Assembly (NCBI RefSeq): GCF_945859705.1
Contig: NC_079137.1
Location: 27,833,322-27,897,321, forward strand
Length of the DNA: 64,000 nucleotides
Reading direction: 5' to 3'
Origin: Episyrphus balteatus
Lineage: Eukaryota; Arthropoda; Insecta; Diptera; Syrphidae
The notes below the pieces were generated by a model. That model made no database searches. It saw only the letters and a program-made list of their open reading frames with translations, and was not told the DNA's origin. This document shows positions 11,191-24,253 of this stretch, one piece after another. Position 1 is the first letter of the stretch. The number at the start of each line of letters is the position of its first letter. A program made the translations under genes and the position numbers.

Positions 11191-11468
11191 TTCCACAAGA
11201 TGGAATATTAGTCCTTGTACGTATAACAAAAGAAAAAGAGTGATCCTTGATGAAGGAAAGAAAATTGAAATCGTGAAGTTTCAGTGCCGGAAATGTGGGT
11301 CAACACTTCTTGACTCTATAATAACGACTGTTTTCGTATTGTCGTCTTTATAGTGCTTCTGCCAAAACAAAAGAATTTGAAATAAGGATTTATGGAGGAC
11401 AGTTTCTTGGTGAATTGTAATGAATCAGAGCTTAATTGGCTTTTTGCCGACCCAGAAGTAAGAAAATG
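11191..11468 (+). pseudogene. Decayed UBE3D-like (HECT-like E3 ligase) fragment
   Basis: An acceptor-like CCTAATATAG precedes a frame reading KIEIVKFQCRKCGSTLLDS, a CXXC motif as in the E2-binding domain of UBE3D. A shifted frame then gives a VLLPK remnant, and after an in-frame TAA a third segment reads FMEDSFLVNCNESELNWL, ending at a strong GTGAGT donor (11469). In UBE3D a CXXC, an LPLP-type motif and a DSFFLVN motif occur in this order, with more sequence between the last two than is present here. The frame changes and missing interval suggest a pseudogene; a gene with unusual splicing is possible. Identification rests on short motifs. Confidence 0.33.
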
Positions 11469-12319
11469 GTGAGTTGGCCAGTAAGTGCTACTTCGACTTG
11501 TGGATGTATTTTTTTTTTTTTATTTTATGGAAGTTAATTTCTCTTAATTATGATTGAATTAATACTACCCTAACCGACGCGATGCGACGTGACTGTAGGT
11601 ATACGGAAGGCCTTGATGGAAACGGCTTGGAGTTACTGCACTAATTGAGTTATTGTTGGCCTATTTTTTTTTTTCTTTTTGCCAGAAGGTAGTATAGTTC
11701 AAGTTTGCAAATAATGTCAGTTTGGTGGAAATTATTTGACCATATATTGTTTTAATGAGAAAATTATATTTATGCGTTTGGATAGAGCGCTAATAAAAAT
11801 TATACCGAAATGGCATTTAAATGAATTAATTCTGAATAAGGAAGGCATATAAAAAAATTATTTCGTTATTCGTTAAGTGGAGCCTAAAGTTTTCGTATAA
11901 TTATAAGTGGATCACTGCATCGTGTTTTTTTTTGCCATGTGCTACCGTTCTCGAAAAAATATCATACCACTGACTTTCATTAAAAGCCAACCTTAAATCG
12001 CTTAATTGTAATTTTAACTATTTATGACGTTTTCCCCAAAGCACGTAGATAGTTTTACAAAACTCAGTTTTTGTTTGCCAAATTCATTTCATTTAACTTT
12101 AACTTTAAATTTCCCAATTATCTTATTATTATTGTTGTTGTTTGAATTTTCTTTTGAAATATTACCTTTATTCGTGTATACTGTCTTTCAACAGTATAAG
12201 CTTTTTTTCTGTGTACAAAAATAGTCGAAAAATAAAAATGTGTATGATTGAACGACTTTTTTTTTTACTTTTTAGCTGTAAATTAAAATGTATTTTTATT
12301 AGCGAGACGCCATATTATT
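11469..12319. other. No recognised feature
   Basis: AT-rich sequence with short T-runs. The small open frames at 12024-12339 are compositional. No further exon of the preceding fragment was recognised. Confidence 0.5.
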
Positions 12320-12514
12320 TGTTAAAATATCAAGGTTAAATCGGAGAGTCAAAGACACGTCTGTTCAATAAGTACAATTTTATTCAAGTAAAGAAGAACA
12401 AGTTAAAAAGTAATGAGAAAAGAAAACTAAAGCAATTGACAAAAGTTAATGAAAGCTTTCGTAGTTGGATTGCCAAAGTGTAAATTCAAAAATATAGGGA
12501 TTAATTTTCTAACA
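12320..12514 (-). repeat. Copia B 3' LTR
   Basis: 195 bp, TG...CA, almost identical to 16598-16792; CGTAGTTGGAT here versus CGCAGTTGGGT in the other copy. Confidence 0.93.
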
Positions 12515-12601
12515 AACTCCGCCTCAACCCAAGTGCGATACGTAATAATAAAAATGTCTTTAGAGTAATTATATAATACAAAAAAAATAAATCTTAATTC
12601 A

Positions 12602-15600
12602 TTAGGCAACTATAAGAAATGCAATTAGTTTTACACAAAGATAATCTTTAACATCATACATACAAGCAAGTTCATGTTTTTTCAATGATAAAATTTTCGT
12701 AAATATATCAGCAGCATTCTCCGATGATATGGTACATACTGGATATCAATTTCGCCAGACACATACTTTTCTCTTATATAATGAAAACGAATATCGATGT
12801 GTTTGCTTCGTTTATGAACAATTGGATTTTTCACTGCGAACTGAGCTCCTTGATTGTCGCACATCACAGTAGAAGCCCTCTCAGCATATTCGTTGAAGAC
12901 AACTTCTTTTAACAGGCTACGATGAAAAGCAACTTCTTTAACGCCTTGACACATTGCAATATATTCAGCTTCCATCGTGCTTAAGGAAACGATTGGTTGT
13001 TTTTTCGATTCCCAAGCAATAAGGCAGCCACAAAAGAACAGAGCAAAACCACTCAAGGACTTTCTATCTACTGGGTCTGATCCCCAGTCAGCATCTGTGA
13101 AGCAAATAAGATTTTCATTATTGGGAATATATGTTAACATACCTTTGGGTTTAAGTTTGAGGTATCTTAGAACCCTTTTTGCAGCCACAAAGTGTTCTTG
13201 GTGTGGATGGCTATGGTACTGAGCCAATCTGGACACAATATGCATGATATCAGGTCTCGACATTGTTGCTAAATATGTGAGGCCTCCAAGTAACGATTGG
13301 AACTCCTTGACATTAGAGCCGGAACAACGTTCATCTCCACATTTTTCTAGTATGGAACCTTCTGCAGAGGGTGTTGCAGCACCTTTGCAATCCAGCATTC
13401 CCCATTTCGTCAGCAACTCCAAGGTATATCTCTGTTGATGTATTTTAAATTCGCCTCGAAGACCATCTCTCTGAATTTCTAAACCTACATAGTATTTAAT
13501 TGGACCACGATCAACAGCTTCAACTTGAGAGCACAATTTTTCAATTATATTTTTCATAGTGGCTTCTTCAGAACAGGCTATTATCAAATCATCGACGTAA
13601 ATAGATATTATATTGATTTCATTTTGGTAATTCATGAAATAAATACAATTATCTGTTTTGCACCTTCGAAAACCCATGTCGTTCGAAAGGGAATTTATTT
13701 TCTTATTCCAATATCTCCCAGCCTGCTTGAGTCCATAAAGAGACTTTTTAAGTCTGCAAACCTTATTCGGGTGTGTCTCACTCACGAACATTGGAGGCTG
13801 TTCCATAAAAACCTCTTCTTCTAGTTCCCCGTTCAAATAAGCTGATACGACGTCAATGTGGTTAACCAGAAGCTTATGCTTAGCTGAGAGTGCCAATAAA
13901 AGCCGCGTTGCTGCATGTCTTGCCACCGGAGAGTAGGTTTCATAAAAATCTTCACCGTAAACTTGAGAACATCCTTGGGCAACTAATCGTGCCTTCAATT
14001 TTTCCACCGTGCCGTCTGGATTAAACTTTGTTGAAAAAACCCATCTCGATCCAATTACCTATATTTTTATCAAACGGACGATCTACCAACTCCCATGTGT
14101 TGTTTTTAAGCAACGAATCATACTCCGCCTGCATAGCATATTTCCATTTGGCACTATCTTCTGATTTCATCGCATCATAAACATTAGATGGAGTCACAGT
14201 CACAGCGCTCAAGATCTCTGCATTGTCGGTGATATACTTTTTTCTCGGGCGACCAACATTCCCGGTTCGTATAATCTTAGGCCTTCCTCTTTTGCGTTTG
14301 CCTTCAACAACAACACCATCTTCTGATTCAGATTCAATTGGGCCATGATTTTCCTCTATAGTATCAGGAACTTCGCACTCAGCAACATCACCAACTACTC
14401 CAACCTCCTACTCCTCCTGCTCAATCAAATGATTTTCTTTTGGTGTTCTATCCTCATTCTCGAAAAATATGACATCTCTCGCAACAACAATAGATTTGCT
14501 TTGCTTATTGTAAAGCCTGTAGGCTTTCGTTGAATCGGCATAACCAACAAAAACAAGACTTGTACCTTTTGGTTCAAACTTCGACCTAGTTTTCGGATGA
14601 TTCAAAGACACAGCTTCACAGCCGAAAATCTTGAAGTGCGAAACCGATGGTTTCCTACCAAACCAGCACTCATACGGGGTTTTTGACAACAGCACTTTTG
14701 TTGGACATCTATTCCTAATATATGTGGCAGTATTAAGTGCCTCGGACCAAAGACTTTCACATAATCTGGAATTTAAAAGCATACACCGCGTCATCTCCAC
14801 CAGGGTTCTGTTGGCCCTTTCGGCAATGCCATTCTGCTGGGGGGTATAACTCACTGTATTTTGATGACGGATCCCATGTTCTTTAAATAAATTCTCAAAT
14901 TGTGAGTTAATATACTCGCGCCCGTTGTCGCTTCTCACACATTTTATTTTGCGCCCAGTTTGTTTTTCGCTTTCAGTCATAAACTCACAAAACATTTGAA
15001 AAGCTTCTGATTTATGTTTAATAAAACGAGTCACTGTGTACCTGGAAAAATCGTCTATAAACGTTATAAAATAACGAGATCCACCTTGTGAAGCCACCTT
15101 CATCGGCCCACATATATCGGTATGCACAAGTTCGAGAACATTTTTGGTGTAGATTTCCTTGAAACTAGGAAATGGCTTTCTATTAATTTTGCACATCGCA
15201 CATGTACTACAACTAAAATTTGGTGGCATTTTGACCGTCAGTCCCCGCACCATATCTTTATTTGACAGCATGCACAAATCATTACAGTTTAGATGGCCAA
15301 ACCTGGAGTGCCACACTTCAAACTGTTTATCGATCTTAATTGAGGCACCATTTACACACTCGGCATGATTTCTTAAAAAGTTTACATAAAAAATACCATT
15401 TTCCATTTTTGCAGTGAGAATTGGAATATTAGCTTTTGTTTTTACAGCTGTTTCTTTATCATTAAACTCCACAATATTCCCGTTTTCAATTATCTTACTC
15501 ACTGAGAGAAAATTACCATGCAAGCTGGGAACAAACAAAACATCGCGCAAGATAACGTCACAAAAACTAGATCGTGCTTTTACATCACCCATACCTTTTG

Positions 15601-16500
15601 CCGCAACACATTCTCCTGACGGTAAAACAACAGTTTGATTAGATCGAACCATCGAAGAGAACTGTTTTTCATCATTTGTCATATGCGATGAAGCACCGCT
15701 ATCCAGAATCCAAACGGTTTGGTTATGCAGTTTTGCTGATGACGTAGCCAGACTTAAAACTGCTGCTACAGATTCTTTCTTTTTCGCATAGCATTGTGAT
15801 TGAAAATGCCCCCTCTTTCCACAGGCATAACATTTTACCTTTTTCATATTTCGCGATCTCAAATGCATTCCATTATTGACAGATTGTCGCTCTCCACCTG
15901 ATCTGTCCCAATCAACCTTTTTCATATTCTGAACCTTAGCTGCGAGAACACTTTCGCTATTGTGTTCGGTTTTTTCGCTGCGCCTCCGCTCTTCCTCCAA
16001 CACCTTACCCTTCAATTGCTCGAAAGTAGGCAAATTGTCTCTGCTTTCTATTGCTACCACAAAACTTTCCATATCATCAGGCAGACTACACAGGAGCAAG
16101 ATGCAAAGAAGATCTTCTGGGATCTCAACATTGATCTCATGAAGGTAATCAATAATTCCCTAGACCCAATTTTAAAGCGTACCATTTTCTTGAACAAATT
16201 TACCTTTCGAGCTGGTCCATCTGCATTGTACAACTTGCTAAGAAGTTGCCATGCTTCTTTGGTAGTTTTACAATGCTTAAAGTGAATAAGTTCTGATGGT
16301 TTAACGCATAGAGTTAAATATGCCAGGGCTTTCTTATCGACAGCTTCCCACTTCAACTTCTCCGCAGCAGTTGCTGCATCCGGACACTTAACCTCTACAA
16401 CAGTCCAATAATCCAAAGTAATAAGCAGACTTTTCATTTGCACCGACCAGGTTGCATAATTGTCAGCACCTAATTTCTCTATCTGTGTTAAGGAACTCAT
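12602..16500 (-). pseudogene. Copia B gag-pol with three frameshifts and one nonsense codon
   Basis: Gag starts at 16500. A frame change near 16155-16165 passes to the frame carrying the zinc knuckle CYACGKRGHFQSQC, protease DSGASSHMT, the integrase HHCC region and core. An in-frame TAG lies at 14408-14410 in the acidic linker after integrase. The frame continues to a second shift near 14050, then into reverse transcriptase with YVDDLII and RNase H with TDADWG and STMEAEY. A third shift near 12735 precedes the C-terminal tail that stops at 12602. All domains are present in normal order, so only small lesions inactivate it. Confidence 0.9.
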
Positions 16501-16582
16501 CCTATAAAATTAAGTGTTTAATTCTTATACAAATAGACAAATAATAAAATTAATCAAAAATTTAAACTACGCTTTGGAGGAC

Positions 16583-16595
16583 TGGGCCCATAACC
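16583..16595 (-). other. Copia B primer-binding site
   Basis: Minus strand GGTTATGGGCCCA directly follows the 5' LTR after two bases; initiator-tRNA-type priming. Confidence 0.8.
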
Positions 16596-16597
16596 CG

Positions 16598-16792
16598 TGT
16601 TAAAATATCAAGGTTAAATCGGAGAGTCAAAGACACGTCTGTTCAATAAGTACAATTTTATTCAAGTAAAGAAGAACAAGTTAAAAAGTAATGAGAAAAG
16701 AAAACTAAAGCAATTGACAAAAGTTAATGAAAGCTTTCGCAGTTGGGTTGCCAAAGTGTAAATTCAAAAATATAGGGATTAATTTTCTAACA
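16598..16792 (-). repeat. Copia B 5' LTR
   Basis: 195-bp direct repeat partner of 12320-12514. Confidence 0.93.
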
Positions 16793-17157
16793 TTATTCAT
16801 TTTGTCTTAATAAGTCTAAATAGTTTTACGTCAGAATTCAATAATATCAGTTCAAAGTTGCGTTAAAATGTTGAAAACAAAATCAGAAAAAGTCTAAAAA
16901 CCGTAAAAATGGGTCAAGTTAATATCAATATAAATGTTATACGGGATGTAGATATTCCATCGATTGATTATTGACCTGTTTCTGTAAGCTTTAATTTATG
17001 TAACCAAAGTGTTACTTTCGTTAAAAGTTATATTATAACATCTTTTTTTTATTTATCGTATGTATTATTGTTTTAATGTATTAATGTATCGTATGATTCA
17101 ATTCAAAATATGTTTCTAATTATGTATAAATATATACCTATTCTAATTAGGCTTAAT

Positions 17158-19888
17158 CATTGAATAATTATATATAGAAGTGACACCGATAGTTTCTAGC
17201 GCCACAGAATTTTATTTTTTTTCGGCAATCAGATGTACTAAAAAATGTCCAGAGAGAATGGGGCTTGTCCTAGAAAATTATATTTCCAAAAATTTGTTTT
17301 TAAAAAAGGAAATTTCACTAATACAAACATTAGAAAACAAATATCAAATAAAAATAAAACGTATCGACATGTCGACATCCTAAATTAGAAAAAAAAAAAT
17401 AAGGAAATTTTACTCACACATAAAACATAAAACAAATATCAAACAAAAATAAATCTTATCGACACATCGACATCCTATAAATGAAAAAAGAAAATATGGA
17501 AATTTTACTCATACATACAAAATTACACAAATATCAAACAAAAATATTGAAAAGTTATTTGACATTATAAATGTATCCATAGTAACTCGAAACTAAAAAC
17601 AAAACATTTTTACTAACGACGAGAATTTGAACAAAATTAAATAATTATTGTTGTATATCCTAGGCACGTTATAGCTTATAGGGCATGAAAGTTACACTTA
17701 TTTCAATAGTCCTATTAGCGTAGGTGACAAGGTGATTGCTCTTTACTTTTGCTCTTTGAGTTCGTATCCCCACAGAGATTGCTATTTTTTATATTATATT
17801 TTTTTTGGCAATATTATAAAATGCGTAACAACTAGCGCCTTTTTTTGCTGAATCGAAACTCCACCTGATAACTTTACTTCATGACAAATAAATTTGTGCC
17901 AAAGAAATCTGAATAAGAAGTTTTATTCACCAAAACTTATAATTAGTAAATTTTATTTTCTACGGGCCTTACCAATAATCAAATTTAAGGCTGAGTTAAA
18001 TATTTAACTGAATTATATATATTTCACCCTACCAATAAACAATGTAATACTCAGGTACAAGGCTAACGCTCGGCTAAATTTAATAGTTGAGTTTCATAAC
18101 GAGTGCAGCTTTTAACCTGAGTTGTTTTTATACACTAGTCCAAAAAGTTAAAGGAACAAAGCAGAATTCGTGATAGCTCCAACAAGTACCTATTCAATTT
18201 GATTTCTTCTACAAAGAAAGATTTGTAGAAAAAAAATTTCAAAATCGTTGGAACCTTATAAATAAATTAAAACAAAAAAAAAAATCAAAAATAAAATAGG
18301 TATGCAATTTCGTAGAAATCACTATTCAACATTCAAAACTTAAATGTCAAAAAAAATTAATTTCCGGTTTTCGAAAATTTGATTTTTCAAAAAAAAGTGT
18401 TCAATTTTTTTTATCCAAAAACTATTATTATTCCAAATTGTCTTACTGTTTTATATTTAAACTATATAAATATTTAAACTATAGAAAAATTCTTTAAAAT
18501 TGAATTGGCAGTTTGGCAGAAAATCAGATTTGAAAAAAACGGTTCTACGGTAGGCTAATAATAATTTTAAAAAATTTCCATGATTGCCCAAAAACTATTT
18601 TATAATTTTTTTAAACAAAATTACTGGTACCGTTTTCGAGAAAATAAAACATTTCCGAAATTGGTATATGGCAGGTATCGTTATTTCTGGTAAAAAAAAT
18701 TAGTTCTAAAAACCCCTCTGGAGAGTCTCCAAAAAATACTTCATACCAAGTTTGATGTTAATCGGTAGATCCGTTTAGCTATAGACAGACAGACTGACAG
18801 ATGAACAAAAAAATCTACTATTAGTATTCTCCAATGGAACAGGGCTATAGTAATGCAATGTCTGATTGTTATCTCAACTTTTTTTTTGTGAGAATGCATA
18901 GCTTGACTATATAGTATCATGACAAAATAAAGAGCATGTAAAAGCTACATTCTTCTAGTTTTAGGATATTAGAACCAAATATTTTATTTCAAATGGTGAA
19001 ATAGGAAAATCATTGGAACTATCCAAAACCACATTTTCATACACTTGCGATCAAAATAGACCTTTTTACAGTTTTTTTTTCAAATAAACTCAAATTCTTG
19101 TGAGTTTATTTCAACATTTTATTAATTATTATCGTTTAAATTTTAGATTAAAAAAAATTAAAAACAGAGAAAAGTATCCAAAAATGGTACGAAAAGATTT
19201 TTTTTCCAAAATTTAACATTTTGTAAAAACTGCAAATTTGAACAAGGCCGTAAATCCAAAGTTCTTGTTCGCATACATAAATCATTTTAAGCAAATAATC
19301 GAGATAGTTTCGTATTGTATTAAAATATTTGAAATATGCATTAAAATACTTTAAAATAATGTGTAATATGGCCATATTGTATGAACTTGATCCTTACCTA
19401 CTCTTTAAGAAAATAGTAAGTATATGCTACAGTGCATGCAGCATTTAAATAATGTGAACTACAGCTAGATATTATTACAAAAAGCACCCTAGTCAAAATT
19501 AAATAAACTCTCTATAGTTGAAGAAAAATCTTCTTGTCGTTAATAAAAACAGAAAAACAAAATCCTTTCAAATATACATAAGAATCAAACATTATGTTCA
19601 ATTCAAAATATTACAAAAATTAAAAATAAATTCAATTTGAATATTACAGAAACAAAAATAAACAAACACACTTCTAACACAAAACAAAACTAATACAAAT
19701 ACACCAAATATAAATAATGTAGTAGTTGTGGTTACTTAGTAACCAAAAGTCCTTTTAAGGAATTTTTCGGCCATCGAATACACAATCCTAAAACGATTGT
19801 GGCGCCACTCTTGTAACGATTGTAGCGCCACCCCTCAAACAAAGCGGATGTTTTTTCCGGTGTCACTTCTATATATAATTATTCAATG
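17158..19888. mobile_element. P-like non-autonomous DNA transposon with 31-bp inverted repeats
   Basis: The outer 31 bp (17158-17188, beginning CATTGAATAATTATATA) are the exact inverse of 19858-19888. The heptanucleotide GCTTAAT flanks both sides (17151-17157 and 19889-19895); with one ambiguous G it could be counted as 8 bp. A 31-bp repeat starting CA with a 7-8-bp duplication fits the P superfamily, where Drosophila 1360/Hoppel also makes 7-bp duplications. No transposase is visible. Internally there is a roughly 95-bp tandem repeat (17338-17540, CAAATATCAAA units) and a segment around 18790-18880 that recurs inverted at 36800-36840. The right end recurs diverged at 885-1379. Confidence 0.78.
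17714..17770 (+). promoter_or_regulatory. Possible pol III (tRNA-like) A and B boxes, SINE-like
   Basis: TAGCGTAGGTGACAAGG resembles an A box, and about 35 bp later GAGTTCGTATCCC resembles the B box GGTTCGAATCC. A full tRNA fold is not evident. It may be a decayed tRNA-derived SINE inside the P-like element. Confidence 0.25.
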
Positions 19889-19895
19889 GCTTAAT

Positions 19896-22800
19896 GTATT
19901 TCCTAAATATAACCGTATGCCCTTTAATGTACTTTATTCAAGTAATCGTATTATGCACATGCAACTCTAGTTAAGCTCGACAATGTAAACTTTAAGAAAA
20001 ATAAAAGCTCAGTTCTTGTACATCGTCTGAAACGAAAAGGTCGTGTTTTATTTAAATTGTTTGGCCGTCTTACATTTCATACACTACCTATTAAGATATG
20101 AAGTTGTTTGAAACAAATTAAAAATTTTTTTAAAAATAAGGCAGTTAACACTCCAGTCACTAGATTTTATGTATTTGGGTAGCCTTGGTAGGAATAAAAC
20201 GTTCGAGTCATTGGTTTTCTAAGACCTTTTGAACATTAGCCACATTTTGCAAAAGTAAACATATATTTTTCTCACTAGCGCAGCCTGAAAAAAATATATA
20301 AATGGTTGGTTATTCATTGGTCGAAAAAAACATCACAAACATAAGTTTTAAGATTTTCACTTTTATACTTTTCCAATTTTAGCCCAGTAGGTACAGCTAA
20401 GCCTTAATAAGCTTCCAAGGTTGTTTTTATTTGTACAACTTTCATCATAAAACCTTCATTAAAAATACATTTTATCAATTCTGTATCAAAATCTGTTTTA
20501 GGATCATCGAACTGAAATTGATTCCATTCATGTAACCGTACCAAAAGAGAAACTTCATTATTACAACGAAACCTTTTCATATTCCAAACCTTAACCTAAT
20601 GTGCACATCATATTCAATTTCCTCTCGATTTTCATTTTTTTCTCTCATGTCTTTTTCAAGAAACAAATTTTTAAAAAATAAAAGGCTATCTATAATAATA
20701 CACAAAGCATTTGAATCGATCGATAGGGAACATTTTGTTCACGTTTTATTAACCCGTTCATCCTTATTTCATTTTACAAAATATGTTTGAGAAAAATCAT
20801 TCCATAAAAGAAGAATATCACACAGATAAATAAACAAATAAGTACCCAAATAGATACTTTTATATTCTAACAAGGACATTCCCTTTGATATCATTGAACA
20901 GTTCAAGCACGTTTCAAGGATAATTCTAATGTTTTCTTTCAACTTGAAATAAAAGCAGCATAAAAGCAATTTCTAAGCATTTAACATCATTTTTTGATGC
21001 ACATGTTAAGGAAAACAGTTTTTTTTTTATTTTTTTTTTGCTTAAAAAAACTGAATGGGGTTCAAGTTGCTTCTTTTAACCCTTTTTAGCTATACATTCT
21101 CGTAAAAACTGATGTTAAATGATTTTTTTTATAAAATTTTTACTCCTCCAGTCCTGCAATGGTTCACTGACATACATTACACAAGACGAAGTTTGTTAAG
21201 TTTGCATTGTAAATAAAACAAAAGGATTCTGCTTCTCTCTCTTGTACCCAGCAAGTCCTTACCTCTTCGAGAAGTTCGTGGAGGATTGTCTTTCGGAGGA
21301 AATAGTTGCTCATTGTGTTTCTGAAGATCTTTGGAAGCCTAAATTTGCATGAGAAATTCTCAGGGAGTTGGAAGTTTTTTTTTTTTTTTGTTTTTTTAAA
21401 AGTACTTGAAGAAGAAATTCTTTCAGACATTCAAAAGGATTCGACATCCTTTTTTTTTTTGTTCTTTAGCATGTAGAGCATTGCCCTAAGGAAAGATTGA
21501 GGAAACAAAGTTTATATATAAACCTGCTATAGGGAGGAGCTACAAAAAATAATAATGAGGAATTTTTTGAGTGGGTCCTTTTTTGCATTCGTCGTATTCA
21601 TAAAGAAATAAAATATCAAATTAGGAGCCTTTTCACATGACCCTCAAAAGGTTCATATTATTTGGATGTAATCCTTTTGTTGTTTGGTCCTTTTTATCCC
21701 TCGTTTTATATACAAAAACTTTCGATGTTTGTAATTTAATTCAGATACATTATATAAGATGATACAAAAGTGACAAGCTGAGGTAGAGAAACAAACAGGG
21801 TCATGGTCAGTTTTGAGCTATATAAACCAGAGATTTATGGCCTTTTTTTGTATACGTTATCAACTATATTGCCCCTGTTTCAGAATTTTTTGCTTTAGTT
21901 TTTGCCCAAGTGTGGGTGATTGTTTGTTGATATAAATAATGTTACTTTAAGAGATACATCTTGTTTCTGTTTTGCTTGTACAAAATATTTTATTGAAGGC
22001 AGGGTGTATCGAGTATTATCTAAGAGGTTGGGTAATGGTGCGGATTTTATTAGGTACTAATTGGCAAACATTTGCATAAGTGATGTGAAGGTGGTGGAAT
22101 TGAATTAATTAGCAACGCGTCGGTTCTGGCATATTTGAAAGCTTCATATGTGTGTCTGGTGACTGTGAGTTTTTCAGCTGTAGGTAGGAGAGCTCTCATG
22201 GCTCATTTTATAATTTGTTTTGACAACTTTGTTTTTTTTTGGGAAAACAGGGATTATTTTTAATTGAATTTGTGTTTTAAATGAAGAACATTGTGGAAAG
22301 TAAGTGAAATAATTTGTATTTCAGTGAAGCAGAGCACTTGATAGTATGAAACAATAAGTTGAGAAAATCGATTTCTTTTTTTCTGGCAAATTTTTGTGAA
22401 AAAAAAAAAACAAAAAATACAAATAATGAGCACAGATCCACTTTCGTCGCTAAATACATTGCGTCATATCAGCAATTTTACCCGCCTGACATCACAACCG
22501 CGACAGTACCAATTCATTAGGTTTTATTTAGTGACTATTTTTATTGTAACGCTCTCAAGCAGTACAATATTTTTTGACGTGATGAACGCCGGTTGCATGC
22601 TCAAAAGACGTGACTCATGCTGACGTTGCGCCTGAGCCTGTTAGCAGTGTATAGATAGTCCAGTGCATTGATAATTTGACCCAGCAGTTTGTACCGCCCC
22701 CAATTTTTTCTCATTCAGTAGAGAGTTGACTGAATATCATAACCCTGATTTTTCGCACTAGTGAAATTCACCTTTTGGCCACCATCTTAGTTTTTATTAA

Positions 22801-23370
22801 ATATCTCGACTCCTTTTTATCCTAGGTAAAAGTTGGTGATACAAAAAAACGTAGGCAATTGAATTTGGCGTCTTTTATGTTAAGAACAGTTTTTCGACAG
22901 TCTGAATATTAAAAAAGTTACAAGCCCTAAAAGAAAAAAACAAGAAAAAATAGAAAATTTTTAAGTTTTGAGTACTTTTCAGCAAAATACGAAAAAAATG
23001 CCTGAAAAAAGATTGTTAACCTTAAAGTTTACTACAATTTTCTTTCTGTATCGCAATTAATACAAAAGTTTTTAATACTTTAATACTCTTATTCCAAATG
23101 TAGTGACTGAAAAATAATAAAATGCACGTTTTGAATTTTTTCTTGTAATACAAAGCTGTAAAATACTCATTAAGCATTTAAATTCAAGATTTGTTAAAAA
23201 AAAATAATAATAAAAAAAAGATAAAAAAAACAGTGACAAAAAAGGGCTATGTGAAGTTGATACCCCCAAATGATAATTTTTTTTTCAAATCTGCCTGGTT
23301 TGAATGTCCAAGGTTAGCATAAGATAGCCCAAGATAATTTTTTTTGATGGCCCACCATTAGTTCTAATAT
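19896..23370. other. Gene-poor stretch, nothing recognised
   Basis: AT-rich DNA with long T-runs. Small open frames at 20599-20790, 21164-21430 and 22277-22623 look compositional. No splice-linked exons, RNA genes or terminal repeats were recognised. Confidence 0.55.
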
Positions 23371-23379
23371 TTTCCCTGT

Positions 23380-23505
23380 GATCTAGATCAGATCACTGAA
23401 TTAACTTGCGTTACGATAACGAAACAAAGTCCTACTTTTGTTGCAAAGCAAATAAAAACAATGATCTGATCTGGATCATTAGTAAAATAAAATCCGGCTA
23501 TTATA
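23380..23505. repeat. Short hairpin repeat (GATCAGATC family)
   Basis: GTGATCTAGATCAGATCACT and the inverse-like CAATGATCTGATCTGGATCA flank a short loop. The right arm with ATAAAAT...GGCTATTAT matches the better-preserved hairpin at 41571-41703, so this is a degraded second copy. Confidence 0.55.
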
Positions 23506-24134
23506 ACGGAATTAATTTTGTTTTCACCTCAAAAATCACAAAAATAATTATTATGTATTTATTCAGTCATTTTTTTTTATTCAGTGTAAAAATTGTGGCT
23601 CTTTTGCCCAACAACGTTAATCCAGGATATCCTTTTTTTCTGTACCTAATAATTTTTTTTCAAAAGAAACCGAAAATATTTTGATTTTTATTCCTGTAAA
23701 CCGTGGTTAGTTTGCCCAATAGTCTGACTTTAATTTTCGCTATCCTACCATTAGTTTAAAAATTATGAAAGTAATTTTTTGTATTCACTTCACAAAAAAA
23801 TAGTACGCATACACCACAGTGACCTTTTTATATTTTATAATTTAGAAAAAGTAGGTAAATCCACTGGTGTGGGCATTGCGCCTCACGTGTTATTAATTTG
23901 ATTCAGAATTCTAACTTTGATTGAATGTAGTCCATAAAACTTTGCTGTTAAGAAGCTTAAGTTGATTTCTTTTGTTTTACCTTAAAAACCACAAAATAAA
24001 AATATTTTTTCAAGTGTAAAAATCATTGATTGTTTTATATGCCATATGAGCCCCTACAAAAGCTACATGCTTAGTAAGTGACCTATATAAACAGAAAAAC
24101 CGGCACCTGAAAGCTGAATAAATAAGCTAGACCG

Positions 24135-24253
24135 AGAGCCCAGAGCAGATTTTGGGAGTTTTTGGATAACCGAAAATGGGTCATATGTATGTGTAGGTAA
24201 TAGCGTCCTGATGAAGAATTCGAAAGTCTGGCAGGTTTATTTCACGGCATTCT
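24135..24253 (+). repeat. Foldback element left terminal inverted repeat
   Basis: Unique 119-bp end: AGAGCCCAGAGCAGATTTTG through CACGGCATTCTATGG, inverse of 34301-34419 with a G/C difference near the tip. Confidence 0.85.

Larger units (their letters stand above)
12320..16792 (-). mobile_element. Copia B: near full-length Ty1/copia retrotransposon
   Basis: Two 195-bp LTRs (12320-12514 and 16598-16792) flank a minus-strand gag-pol. A perfect 5-bp target duplication TTATT lies at 12315-12319 and 16793-16797. The coding-sense LTR begins TGTTAGAAAATT and ends TTTTAACA. The primer site GGTTATGGGCCCA is the complement of 16583-16595, and the purine tract GAGGCGGAGTT abuts the 3' LTR. LTRs differ at only about two positions, indicating a fairly recent insertion, yet the coding region has several lesions. 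Gag differs clearly from copia A and C, so this is a separate lineage. Confidence 0.95.
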
